NCBI GenBank assembly: GCA_937858235.1
Contig: CALLZZ010000033.1
Span: 1-10,878 of the forward strand
DNA length: 10,878 bases
Direction of reading: 5' to 3'
DNA from: an uncultured Clostridia bacterium
Lineage (GTDB): Bacteria > Bacillota > Clostridia > Oscillospirales > Oscillospiraceae
Shown here: positions 1-6,665 of the stretch, piece after piece
Layout of the letters: every line of letters begins with the position of its first letter
Position numbering within the stretch: the stretch's first letter is position 1
The notes under the pieces: generated by a model
Database searches by the model: none
Seen by the model: only the letters and a program-made list of their open reading frames with translations
Told to the model about the DNA's origin: nothing
Position numbers and translations under genes: made by a program

Positions 1-180
1 GCTGGCGGCTCTCTGACCACAGACCCGCTGTTTCTCCAGCATATCAAGGGCACGATTGCCGCCGGAGTCAAACGGATCGGTGTGTACTGGTGGACAACCC
101 ATACCACCATCGCACAGGCAGAGGCGGACGCTGCTTATTTAATCAAGCTACTGAAGCCTTACAGGGGGCAGGTGGCATGA
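1..180 (+). pseudogene. GH25 lysozyme-like fragment, 5' part off the left edge and 3' part lost
   Basis: Frame 1 is open from the first base to TGA at 178-180 and encodes 59 residues. The text resembles the middle of glycoside hydrolase family 25 (N-acetylmuramidase, cell-wall lysozyme): a TDPLF stretch, a helix ending in an AAGVK-like turn, the strand IGVYWW, then a helix rich in A, E and Y ending LIKLLKPY. In the family this is followed closely by a strand carrying the catalytic D-x-E pair and about a hundred further residues. Here the frame stops five codons after KPY, and no other frame downstream resumes a GH25-like text. I therefore read it as a truncated, inactive remnant rather than a complete gene. 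The N-terminal half lies outside the window, so its start and any signal peptide are unknown. The family call rests on pattern recognition. A less likely alternative is an unrelated TIM-barrel protein. Confidence 0.6.
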
Positions 181-573
181 TTTGTCACAGACAGCGTAAA
201 TATCTTGCAGTTCAGTTATGCAAGGCAAAAGGGACGATGTATTTGGGATATATTTGGGACACACACTTTAAAACTAATTGTTCCTTCTCGCGCACCAAGG
301 AAACTGGTGAATTCAAAAAAGTTTGCCAGTTTTTTGTATGCACTTATGTGAATGCAACATGGGGCATATTACAATGCAGAACTGGATTTCCCGGGACTCT
401 TGACGGGCGTGGAAATTGGTCGTGCGGTGGCTTATATGAGAGAATATACGCCGTAAGGAAAGGAAGGGGGCAGAGTGTTTGCCGGACAGTGCCTCGTGCA
501 AGGAAAAATGCTGAATCATGCATTCTGAGTTCTGTGCAAAAGGGAGAATGAAGGTGAAAGCTGTCGGTATGTC
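181..573. other. Gene-free stretch with decayed coding scraps
   Basis: No convincing complete gene is visible between the GH25-like stop and the importer promoter. The longest open frame here (90-551) is frame 3; it begins inside the GH25-like reading frame and its product looks like low-order text with many C, R and W residues. A 9-base direct repeat, TATTTGGGA, occurs at 240-248 and 251-259. One short piece at about 310-456 reads like the end of an oxidoreductase (separate entry). A good ribosome-binding-like sequence (GGAAGGGGG, 462-470) precedes only a 17-codon frame that I do not support. The stretch looks like the junction of one or more deletions. Confidence 0.5.
310..456 (+). pseudogene. 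Possible C-terminal scrap of an FAD-dependent fumarate-reductase-like oxidoreductase
   Basis: Frame 1 from 352 to TAA at 454-456 encodes 34 residues, including GAYYNAELDFPGLLTG, then VEIGRAVAYMREY. The pattern small-G, aromatic pair, F-P-x-L-x-x-G-x-x-x-G-R-A resembles the C-terminal FAD-contacting segment of flavocytochrome c / fumarate reductase flavoproteins, typically of the form YP-x-L-x-P-G-x-x-x-G-R. Just upstream, frame 3 reads VCQFFVCTYVNATWG, which would fit the preceding strand if a single frameshift near 360 is allowed. Frame 1 itself is closed upstream by TGA at 349-351, so no intact gene is possible. The match is short and the frameshift is assumed, so this is a tentative identification of a fossil. 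Confidence 0.3.
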
Positions 574-602
574 TTTACCTGTGTTGAATTTTCGTGTATA
601 AT
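574..602 (+). promoter_or_regulatory. Sigma-A-type promoter of the amino-acid importer operon
   Basis: TTTACC at 574-579 and a perfect TATAAT at 597-602 are separated by 17 bases. Transcription would start near 609, shortly upstream of the AGGGGA ribosome binding site at 621-626. The position places the permease as first gene of the transcript and excludes ATG 604 as its start, because that codon would lie upstream of the predicted transcript end. Confidence 0.65.
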
Positions 603-620
603 TATGCTATCTGAAAATAG

Positions 621-626
621 AGGGGA
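621..626 (+). promoter_or_regulatory. Ribosome binding site deciding the TTG start of the permease
   Basis: AGGGGA lies seven bases before TTG 634, a good spacing. The in-frame ATG at 604 has no such site and overlaps the promoter region, so translation most likely begins at the TTG. Confidence 0.6.
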
Positions 627-633
627 TGAGCAT

Positions 634-1362
634 TTGAGCGCTTGGTTTGCAAAAATGCAGCAAAGTCTTATCAATGACTTTATCGTAGACGAACGTTGGC
701 ACTATATTACAAAGGGCATTCGGATTACAATTTTAGTTACCATTTTGGCACTGATCATCGGACTGGTATTGGGCGTATTGGTGGCAATGATCCGCTCCAC
801 CCATGACCAATCTAATCCCAGATGGTTTAAATCGTCGGGAAGCTTTTTGCTGAAGCTTGGTAATTTGATCTGCAAAGTATACGTTACCGTCATTCGTGGT
901 ACGCCAACACTGGTTCAGCTGCTGATTATGTACTTTATTATCATGCTGTCCAGCACAAAGGTAAACGTAGCGGTGATAACCTTTGGAATTAACTCTGGTG
1001 CCTATATTGCGGAAATTATCCGTGGCGGTATCATGGGGGTTGACAGCGGTCAGATGGAGGCAGGTCGATCCTTGGGACTCGGTTATGTCCCAACTATGAA
1101 GGACATTATATTACCTCAGGCGATGAAAAGCTCCCTGCCTGCCTTAATCAATGAAATGATCACCTTGCTGAAGGAAACATCTATCTGTGGTTACATTGGC
1201 CTAAACGAGCTGACACGCGGCGGTGATATCATCCGGGGCATTACCTTTGATGCATTGTTCCCGCTCTTTACTGTGGCAGCGATTTATCTGGTCATGGTGC
1301 TGTTCATTCAGTGGACTATGGGCAAAGTTGAGAGGAGGCTCCGCAGTAGTGATTACCGTTAA
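634..1362 (+). CDS. Polar amino-acid ABC transporter permease (HisM/GlnP family)
   Basis: Membrane subunit of an ABC importer for polar amino acids; it forms the channel and is driven by the ATPase encoded next. From TTG 634 it has 242 residues, a usual length for the family. A membrane segment spans about residues 31-53. The family motif RGTP sits at 88-91, followed by a second membrane segment (about 92-105), the INSGAY segment at 119-124, and the ATPase-docking EAA loop (EAGRSLGLG, about 142-150, followed by IILPQA). At least one more hydrophobic segment lies near the C-terminus. The ATPase gene overlaps its 3' end by 14 bases, so the two are translationally coupled. No substrate-binding lipoprotein gene is present in the window, although such genes often neighbour the permease. 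Substrate cannot be told from sequence. The family call is firm; the start is likely but less certain. Confidence 0.9.
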   Translation: MSAWFAKMQQSLINDFIVDERWHYITKGIRITILVTILALIIGLVLGVLVAMIRSTHDQSNPRWFKSSGSFLLKLGNLICKVYVTVIRGTPTLVQLLIMYFIIMLSSTKVNVAVITFGINSGAYIAEIIRGGIMGVDSGQMEAGRSLGLGYVPTMKDIILPQAMKSSLPALINEMITLLKETSICGYIGLNELTRGGDIIRGITFDALFPLFTVAAIYLVMVLFIQWTMGKVERRLRSSDYR

Positions 1363-2071
1363 TCATCTGTATAAGAGTTTTGGAGACCATGAGGTACTCC
1401 ATGACATTAATGAGCATATTCGTCCCGGGGAAAAGGTGGTTATTATCGGACCATCCGGCTCAGGTAAATCGACCTTCCTGCGCTGCATGAACCTGCTGGA
1501 GGAACCAACAAAGGGACAGATCATCTTTGACGGTCAGGACATCACCGGAAAGGGTGCAAATATCAATAAAATACGGCAACAGATGGGGATGGTGTTCCAG
1601 CACTTCAATTTGTTTCCCAACCTATCTATTATGGACAACCTGACCCTTGCGCCAGTTCGCAGCCACATGATGAAGAAGGAAGAGGCTGCGGAGGAAGCGC
1701 TACGTCTGCTCCGGCGTGTGGGACTGGAGGACAAGGCAGACAGCTATCCAGGACAGATCTCTGGGGGACAAAAGCAGAGAATCGCTATTGTGCGGTCTTT
1801 GGCTATGAAACCCAAAATGATGCTGTTCGATGAACCCACCTCAGCGCTGGACCCCGAAATGGTAGGCGAGGTACTGGAGGTTATGAGGGGGTTGGCCGCA
1901 GATGGCATGACTATGGCGGTGGTTACCCATGAGATGGGCTTTGCCAGAGGAGTGGCAACCCGAGTACTGTTTATGGACGGCGGTGGGATCATGGAGCAGG
2001 GAACGCCAGATGACCTGTTTTCCAATCCGAAGAATCCCCGTACCAAGGAATTCTTGTCCAAAGTTCTGTAA
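1349..2071 (+). CDS. Polar amino-acid ABC transporter ATP-binding protein (GlnQ/HisP family)
   Basis: Cytoplasmic ATPase that powers the adjacent permease. Starting at GTG 1349 it has 240 residues, the typical family size, and begins MITVNHLYKSFG as expected. The site AGGAGG at 1333-1338 precedes it by ten bases. Visible motifs: Walker A GPSGSGKST (34-42), Q-loop glutamine 84 in VFQHFNLFP, signature ISGGQKQR (137-144, isoleucine replacing the usual leucine), Walker B MMLFDEPTSALD (157-168) with catalytic glutamate 162, and H-loop histidine 194 in VVTHEMGFA. The reading frame is open further upstream to 1223, but that extension lies inside the permease gene and does not look like protein of this family. 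The gene overlaps the permease by 14 bases and is followed by about 190 bases without a convincing terminator before the pyc promoter. All catalytic residues are present, so it should be active. Confidence 0.93.
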   Translation: MITVNHLYKSFGDHEVLHDINEHIRPGEKVVIIGPSGSGKSTFLRCMNLLEEPTKGQIIFDGQDITGKGANINKIRQQMGMVFQHFNLFPNLSIMDNLTLAPVRSHMMKKEEAAEEALRLLRRVGLEDKADSYPGQISGGQKQRIAIVRSLAMKPKMMLFDEPTSALDPEMVGEVLEVMRGLAADGMTMAVVTHEMGFARGVATRVLFMDGGGIMEQGTPDDLFSNPKNPRTKEFLSKVL

Positions 2072-2241
2072 CGCAAATGGATACATCGGCAGCAGAAAAG
2101 GATTTTTTTGCAGGATGAATAGAAGCAAAATGTCATTTTCGTAGTATATTTTTCTAGGTCTGCAAATAGAAAGTTATCAGGCATTAGAACCCTCTCCGCA
2201 AAAGAATGGGCAAAATAGCGCAGTTTGCCGAGAAAAAGAAC

Positions 2242-2271
2242 TTTGCAATGAATAAAATCGACTATTGCAAA
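2242..2271. promoter_or_regulatory. Inverted repeat, candidate operator at the pyc promoter
   Basis: TTTGCAAT (2242-2249) and its exact reverse complement ATTGCAAA (2264-2271) are separated by 14 bases. The half-site centres are 22 bases apart, about two helical turns on one face. The right arm contains the proposed -35 hexamer of pyc, so a bound dimer would block RNA polymerase. The regulator is unknown and the operator role is inferred. Confidence 0.4.
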
Positions 2272-2293
2272 AGTGTTTTGCATGAGTTACAAT
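2265..2293 (+). promoter_or_regulatory. Promoter of pyruvate carboxylase
   Basis: TTGCAA (2265-2270) and TACAAT (2288-2293) are separated by 17 bases, a sigma-A-like promoter. Transcription would start near 2300, giving a leader of about 50 bases that ends with AAGGAG at 2342-2347. The leader is too short for a known metabolite riboswitch. The bases between the ATPase stop (2071) and this promoter show no gene; a T run at 2103-2109 lacks a convincing GC stem before it. Confidence 0.6.
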
Positions 2294-2350
2294 AGTACAA
2301 GCGAACCTATAAATGATCTGCATTTTACATAGTTTCTGTAAAAGGAGTAA

Positions 2351-5300
2351 ATGATTCAAATGGGTAAGAAAACGATCAAAAAAGTATTAGTCGCTAACCG
2401 CGGCGAAATTGCAATCCGAATTTTCCGTGCTTGTTCCGATCTGGGTCTGCATACGGTTGCAATGTATTCCAAAGAGGACGTTTACAGCAGTTTCCGTACC
2501 AAGGCTGACGAAGCATATCAGATTGGTGAAAAGCTGGGGCCTGTAGGCGCCTATCTGAACATTGACCTGATCATTGATCTGGCAAAAAAGCGTGGCGTCG
2601 ATGCAATTCATCCTGGCTATGGCTTCCTGGCTGAAAACGCTGACTTTGCTCGCGCCTGCGAAGCAAATGGCATTATCTTCATTGGCCCCCCCTCCAATGT
2701 ACTGGAGCAGATGGGTGATAAGCTGAAGGCAAAGGAAATCGCAATCAGCTGTGGTGTGCCGATTATCCCCGGCAGCACTGCACCGCTGAAGGATGGCGAA
2801 GATGCGCTGGAGATGGCAAAGTCCTTTGGATTCCCCATCATCCTGAAAGCGGCAGCAGGCGGTGGTGGTCGTGGCATGCGTCGCTGCGACAAGGAAGAGG
2901 AAGTCATCCCTGCCTTTAACATGGTTAAGAGCGAGGCTAAGAAAGCCTTCGGCAACGATGATATCTTCATTGAAAAGTTTTTGGAAGAGCCTAAGCATAT
3001 CGAAATACAGGTTCTGGCGGATGAACATGGTAATGTGGTTCATCTCTATGAACGTGACTGCTCCCTGCAGCGTCGTTATCAGAAGGTTGTTGAATTTACC
3101 CCTGCATTCTCCGTGCCCCAGTCCGTCCGTGACGAGCTGTACGCAGATGCAGTTAAGATCTCTAAGGCAGTTGGCTTCGTAAACGCCGGCACCTTGGAAT
3201 TCCTGGTAGACAAGAACGGTGGTCATTACTTCATCGAAATGAACCCCCGTATTCAGGTGGAACACACCGTTACCGAAATGGTCACCGGTATCGATCTGGT
3301 TCGCTCTCAGATCCTGATCGCGGAAGGTCGTCCGCTGAGCGATCCTGCGATTGGCATTACAGATCAGGCAGACGTCAAAACTCGTGGCTACTCCATTCAG
3401 TGCCGTGTTACTACCGAGGATCCCACCAACAACTTTGCTCCGGATACCGGTAAGATTACTGCGTATCGTTCCAGCGGCGGCTTCGGCATCCGTCTAGACG
3501 CAGGCAATACCTACGTTGGTGCAGAAATCTCCCCCTATTATGATAGCCTGCTGGTTAAAATCACCACATTTGACAACACGTTTGAAGGGGTTTGCCGGAA
3601 GGAACTGCGTGCGCTGAGCGAAACCAGAATCCGTGGCGTTAAGACGAATATCTCCTTTGTAACCAATATTCTGACCAATCCGGTCTTCCAGGCAGGTCAG
3701 TGCTATACCAGGTTCATTGATGACACACCTGAACTGTTCCAGATCAGCCAGTCCCAGAACCGGGCGAACAAGATGCTGGAATACATCGGCAATATCGTGG
3801 TCAACGATCCCACCGCCGGCAAGAAGCTGTACGAGACCCCTCGGTTCGCAGAAGTGGAACCTGGTGCGCCTAAGGCAGGTCTGAAGCAGTTCCTGGATGA
3901 AAAGGGGCCCGTTGCGCTGAGCAAGTGGGTCATGGATCAGAAGAAGCTGTTGGTCACCGACACTACCTGCCGTGATGCCCATCAGAGCCTGCTGGCAACC
4001 CGTGTTCGTACCCGTGACATGGTCAAGGGCGCCGATGCGATGTCGAAGATTCTGAGAGATTGCTTCTCTCTGGAAATGTGGGGCGGTGCTACCTTCGACG
4101 TAGCTTACCGTTTCCTGAACGAGTCTCCCTGGGAACGTCTGGATTGGCTGCGGAAGGAAATTCCCAACATCCCCTTCCAGATGCTGCTCCGCGGTGCCAA
4201 TACCGTTGGCTATGCCAATTATCCGGATAATGTGGTTCGTGAATTCGTCCGTCTGTCCGCAGAAGGCGGCATTGATGTCTTCCGTATTTTCGACTCCCTC
4301 AACTGGATTCCCAGCATGGAAGTTGCCATTGATGAAGCCCTTAAGCAGAATAAGTTTGTGGAAGGCACCATCTGCTATACCGGCGATGTTTCCGATCTGT
4401 CTCGTAATAAATATACCCTGAAGTATTATGTGGACATGGCAAAGGAACTGCAAAATCTGGGTTGTCACTCTGTGGCAATCAAAGATATGTCCGGTCTGCT
4501 GAAGCCCTATGCCGCAAAGATTCTGGTCTCCGGCCTGAAGGATGCGTTGGATATCCCCATCCATCTGCATACCCACAACACCACTGGCAACCAGGTTGCA
4601 ACCTGCCTAATGGCAGCAGAAGCTGGCGTTGACATCGTTGACTTGGCGATTTCCTCCATGAGTTCCTTGACCAGCCAGCCCTCTTTGAATGCAGTTGTTG
4701 CTGCTCTGGAAGGACAGGAACGTGATACCGGACTGAATCTGATGGAAATTCAGAAGCTGACCGACTACTGGGCAGATGTCCGGGAACGGTATGTGGAATT
4801 CGAGTCCGAACTGAAGACTCCGGTTACCGATATTTATCGTTACGAAATTCCTGGCGGTCAGTACACGAACCTGAAGCCTCAGGTAGAAAGCCTGAATCTG
4901 GGTCATCGTTTCATGGAAGTAAAGGAAATGTACAAGAAGGTCAATGACATGCTGGGTGATCTGGTTAAGGTTACCCCGTCCTCTAAGGCGGTGGGCGACT
5001 TGGCTATCTTCATGGTACAGAACGACCTGACGCCTGAAAATATCGTAGAAAAAGGCGCTGGCCTGAGCTATCCGGACTCTGTGGTCAGTTACTTTAAGGG
5101 CATGATGGGTCAGCCAGCATGGGGCTTCCCCAAGGATATTCAGAAGATCGTTTTGAAGGGTGAAGAACCCATTACCTGCCGTCCTGGTGCGTTGCTACCC
5201 CCGGCAGACTTCGAACAGGTGAAAGAGCATCTGCGTCCACTCTGTGGTCATGAGCCTACTGATCGTGAAGTGATCTCTTGGTGTACTTACCCGAAGGTAC

Positions 5301-5788
5301 TGGAAGACTACATTGAAAAGCGTGCGGAATATGGCTACATCACCCGTCTGGGCAGCCATGTTTACTTCCATGGTCTGGCTGTAGGTGAAACCAACCGCGT
5401 GAACATCGAAGATGGTAAGACGCTGGTTATTAAGTACCTGGGTCTGGGTGATCTGAACGATGACGGTACCCGTGTGGTTCAGTTTGAGCTGAACGGTGCC
5501 CGTCGTGAAGTCAATGTCATGGATAAGAGTGCTAAGTCGACTGCCCGTGTGGTTGACATGGCAGATCCCAATGATAAGAGCCAGATCGGTGCATCAATCC
5601 CTGGTGCAGTCAGCAAGGTTATGGTTAAGAAGGGCGACAAGGTAAAAGAAAATGACGTCCTGATTATCATTGAAGCCATGAAGATGGAAACCAGTGTGGT
5701 TGCTCGTATGGCTGGTGAAGTAGGTGACATCAAGGTAAGCGCTGGTGATACTGTTATTGCTGGTCAGCTGATGATGACCCTGAAATAA
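2351..5788 (+). CDS. pyc: Pyruvate carboxylase, single-chain biotin enzyme
   Basis: Makes oxaloacetate from pyruvate, bicarbonate and ATP, refilling the citric-acid cycle and supplying aspartate-family synthesis; cytoplasmic tetramer in the family. All 1145 residues of the standard one-chain form are present. Biotin carboxylase domain: KVLVANRGEIAIRIF at the N-terminus, glycine-rich ATP loop KAAAGGGGRGMR (166-177), and EMNPRIQVEHTVTE (296-309). Carboxyltransferase domain: TTCRDAHQS around 538-546 with metal-ligand Asp542, the carbamylated-lysine motif IKDMSGLLKP (Lys711), and HLHTH (738-742) with metal-binding histidines. The conserved PC domain follows, then the C-terminal biotin carrier with EAMKMET, biotin on Lys1111. 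Start is ATG 2351 or in-frame ATG 2360: AAGGAG is three bases from the first and twelve from the second, so neither spacing is ideal. It is monocistronic, with its own promoter and a terminator at 5818. The product call is essentially certain. Confidence 0.98.
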   Translation: MIQMGKKTIKKVLVANRGEIAIRIFRACSDLGLHTVAMYSKEDVYSSFRTKADEAYQIGEKLGPVGAYLNIDLIIDLAKKRGVDAIHPGYGFLAENADFARACEANGIIFIGPPSNVLEQMGDKLKAKEIAISCGVPIIPGSTAPLKDGEDALEMAKSFGFPIILKAAAGGGGRGMRRCDKEEEVIPAFNMVKSEAKKAFGNDDIFIEKFLEEPKHIEIQVLADEHGNVVHLYERDCSLQRRYQKVVEFTPAFSVPQSVRDELYADAVKISKAVGFVNAGTLEFLVDKNGGHYFIEMNPRIQVEHTVTEMVTGIDLVRSQILIAEGRPLSDPAIGITDQADVKTRGYSIQCRVTTEDPTNNFAPDTGKITAYRSSGGFGIRLDAGNTYVGAEISPYYDSLLVKITTFDNTFEGVCRKELRALSETRIRGVKTNISFVTNILTNPVFQAGQCYTRFIDDTPELFQISQSQNRANKMLEYIGNIVVNDPTAGKKLYETPRFAEVEPGAPKAGLKQFLDEKGPVALSKWVMDQKKLLVTDTTCRDAHQSLLATRVRTRDMVKGADAMSKILRDCFSLEMWGGATFDVAYRFLNESPWERLDWLRKEIPNIPFQMLLRGANTVGYANYPDNVVREFVRLSAEGGIDVFRIFDSLNWIPSMEVAIDEALKQNKFVEGTICYTGDVSDLSRNKYTLKYYVDMAKELQNLGCHSVAIKDMSGLLKPYAAKILVSGLKDALDIPIHLHTHNTTGNQVATCLMAAEAGVDIVDLAISSMSSLTSQPSLNAVVAALEGQERDTGLNLMEIQKLTDYWADVRERYVEFESELKTPVTDIYRYEIPGGQYTNLKPQVESLNLGHRFMEVKEMYKKVNDMLGDLVKVTPSSKAVGDLAIFMVQNDLTPENIVEKGAGLSYPDSVVSYFKGMMGQPAWGFPKDIQKIVLKGEEPITCRPGALLPPADFEQVKEHLRPLCGHEPTDREVISWCTYPKVLEDYIEKRAEYGYITRLGSHVYFHGLAVGETNRVNIEDGKTLVIKYLGLGDLNDDGTRVVQFELNGARREVNVMDKSAKSTARVVDMADPNDKSQIGASIPGAVSKVMVKKGDKVKENDVLIIIEAMKMETSVVARMAGEVGDIKVSAGDTVIAGQLMMTLK

Positions 5789-5817
5789 TCTCTGAAACAG
5801 TAATATATAGTTCCTTT

Positions 5818-5851
5818 GTGCCGGCAACGATTATTCATTGCCGGCACTTTT
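5818..5851 (+). terminator. Rho-independent terminator of pyc
   Basis: A perfect 10-base-pair stem, GTGCCGGCAA (5818-5827) with TTGCCGGCAC (5838-5847), has a 10-base loop and is followed by TTTT. It begins 29 bases after the pyc stop. The same hairpin lies just past the stop of the convergent DUF421 gene but lacks a T run on the minus strand, so it mainly serves pyc. Confidence 0.85.
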
Positions 5852-5859
5852 AAAATAGG

Positions 5860-6564
5860 TTACTCCAACTTATCTTCTTTTTTTCCACCGCATTTCTGAT
5901 AGAATTGAACAGCATCAGCAGTAGGGTCATAAACCGCGAGAAAAATATCGGATTCCCTGCAACCTTTCTGTGCCAGTTGTTGTTCTAACCAAGCCTCATC
6001 CTTTCCAGTAACGGATAGATTTTCGCGCATGATTTTTCCATCCAGAATGATGTTGACCCCAATATTACTGCGATCAACAGCTCTATTGAGATCAAAGGGC
6101 GTTGCGGGGCGGTAGGGGCTGGCGGGAAGAATGCTGAGGGAGCCGTTTGGCTCAAACAAGACCGCTTCCAGTTGGGAAAGATCGAAGTAACCACCAACGC
6201 GACATTGCATGAGAAACTCATTGATGTCTAACTTAGCTTTGCGGAAGTTTTCGTCCAGAAGCTGACCATTCTCATAAAGTGGGATGGGACTGCCGGTGAT
6301 CAGGCGGCGCATCTTAATTGAGTGGTCGGTGACCCAGGAGAGCAGGAGCGTAACGGCCCCGTACACAACGATGGTGATAGTCCACAGCCTAAAATCCTGA
6401 CCTTCTGAGTTGGCCAGTTCTGCGGCAATGGAGCCAATGGTGATACCGTTGATGTAGTCGAACAAAGACAGTTGGCTCATCTGACGATATCCCAGCGATT
6501 TAGTAATTAGAAATAAAAAGGCGATGGAAAATAGGGAACTTAAAGCAACACGCAAATAGTCCAT
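5860..6564 (-). CDS. DUF421 membrane protein (YetF/YcaP family)
   Basis: Integral membrane protein of unknown biochemical role; the family is widespread in Bacillota, and Bacillus members such as YetF are linked to spores and the envelope. The 234 residues fit the family. Three hydrophobic segments are visible, about residues 6-24, 36-52 and 60-78. The family motif GYRQMSQLSLFD (25-36) and ITIGSIAAE (41-49) lie between the first two. A cytoplasmic DUF421 domain follows, with INEFLMQCRVGGYFDLSQLE at its core and the downstream FEPNGSLSI. A good ribosome site (AGGGGG, eight bases before ATG 6564) supports the start. The C-terminal tail after about residue 165 is less family-like. The gene is transcribed alone, convergent with pyc and divergent from the HAD phosphatase gene, with which it shares a short control region. 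No minus-strand promoter is obvious. Confidence 0.88.
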   Translation of the reverse strand: MDYLRVALSSLFSIAFLFLITKSLGYRQMSQLSLFDYINGITIGSIAAELANSEGQDFRLWTITIVVYGAVTLLLSWVTDHSIKMRRLITGSPIPLYENGQLLDENFRKAKLDINEFLMQCRVGGYFDLSQLEAVLFEPNGSLSILPASPYRPATPFDLNRAVDRSNIGVNIILDGKIMRENLSVTGKDEAWLEQQLAQKGCRESDIFLAVYDPTADAVQFYQKCGGKKEDKLE

Positions 6565-6592
6565 TTACAAAACCCCCTGAATGACATACAAT
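6564..6592 (+). promoter_or_regulatory. Promoter of the phosphatase-nuclease operon
   Basis: TTTACA (6564-6569) and TACAAT (6587-6592) are separated by 17 bases. The -35 overlaps the start codon of the divergent DUF421 gene by one base. Transcription would begin near 6599, giving about 67 bases of leader before ATG 6666. Confidence 0.55.
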
Positions 6593-6600
6593 CAGTATGT
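6584..6600. promoter_or_regulatory. Palindrome over the -10 and start site, candidate operator
   Basis: ACATAC (6584-6589), five bases, then GTATGT (6595-6600) form a perfect inverted repeat. It covers the proposed -10 element and transcription start of the HAD gene and lies just upstream of the DUF421 gene, so a repressor here could control both. The arms are short and could arise by chance. Confidence 0.3.
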
Positions 6601-6665
6601 AACAAAAGCAGATATTTATGAGGAGAATGGAAAAGAAAACGGCAAAAGAAAGGCAAAGTACAGTT

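Noticed and set aside
90..551. 153-codon frame at the left end
   Set aside because: It starts within the GH25-like frame, has irregular composition rich in C, R and W, no ribosome site and no recognisable domain.
604..633. ATG 604 as start of the permease
   Set aside because: It lies at the end of the TATAAT element, upstream of the expected transcript start, and has no ribosome site; TTG 634 has a well-placed AGGGGA.
1223..1348. N-terminal extension of the ATPase
   Set aside because: The extension overlaps the permease in another frame and is not family-like; GTG 1349 gives the standard N-terminus and length.
2242..2271. BirA (biotin repressor) operator at pyc
   Set aside because: The N14 spacing is reminiscent, but the arms (TTTGCAAT/ATTGCAAA) do not match the GTTAAC-type biotin operator half-sites, so I only call it an unassigned inverted repeat.
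3494..4576. Long antisense open frame of 360 codons opposite pyc (and another at 2387-3265)
   Set aside because: Both lie wholly inside the certain pyc gene. Such frames commonly arise opposite genes with strong codon bias, and their products match no family I recognise.
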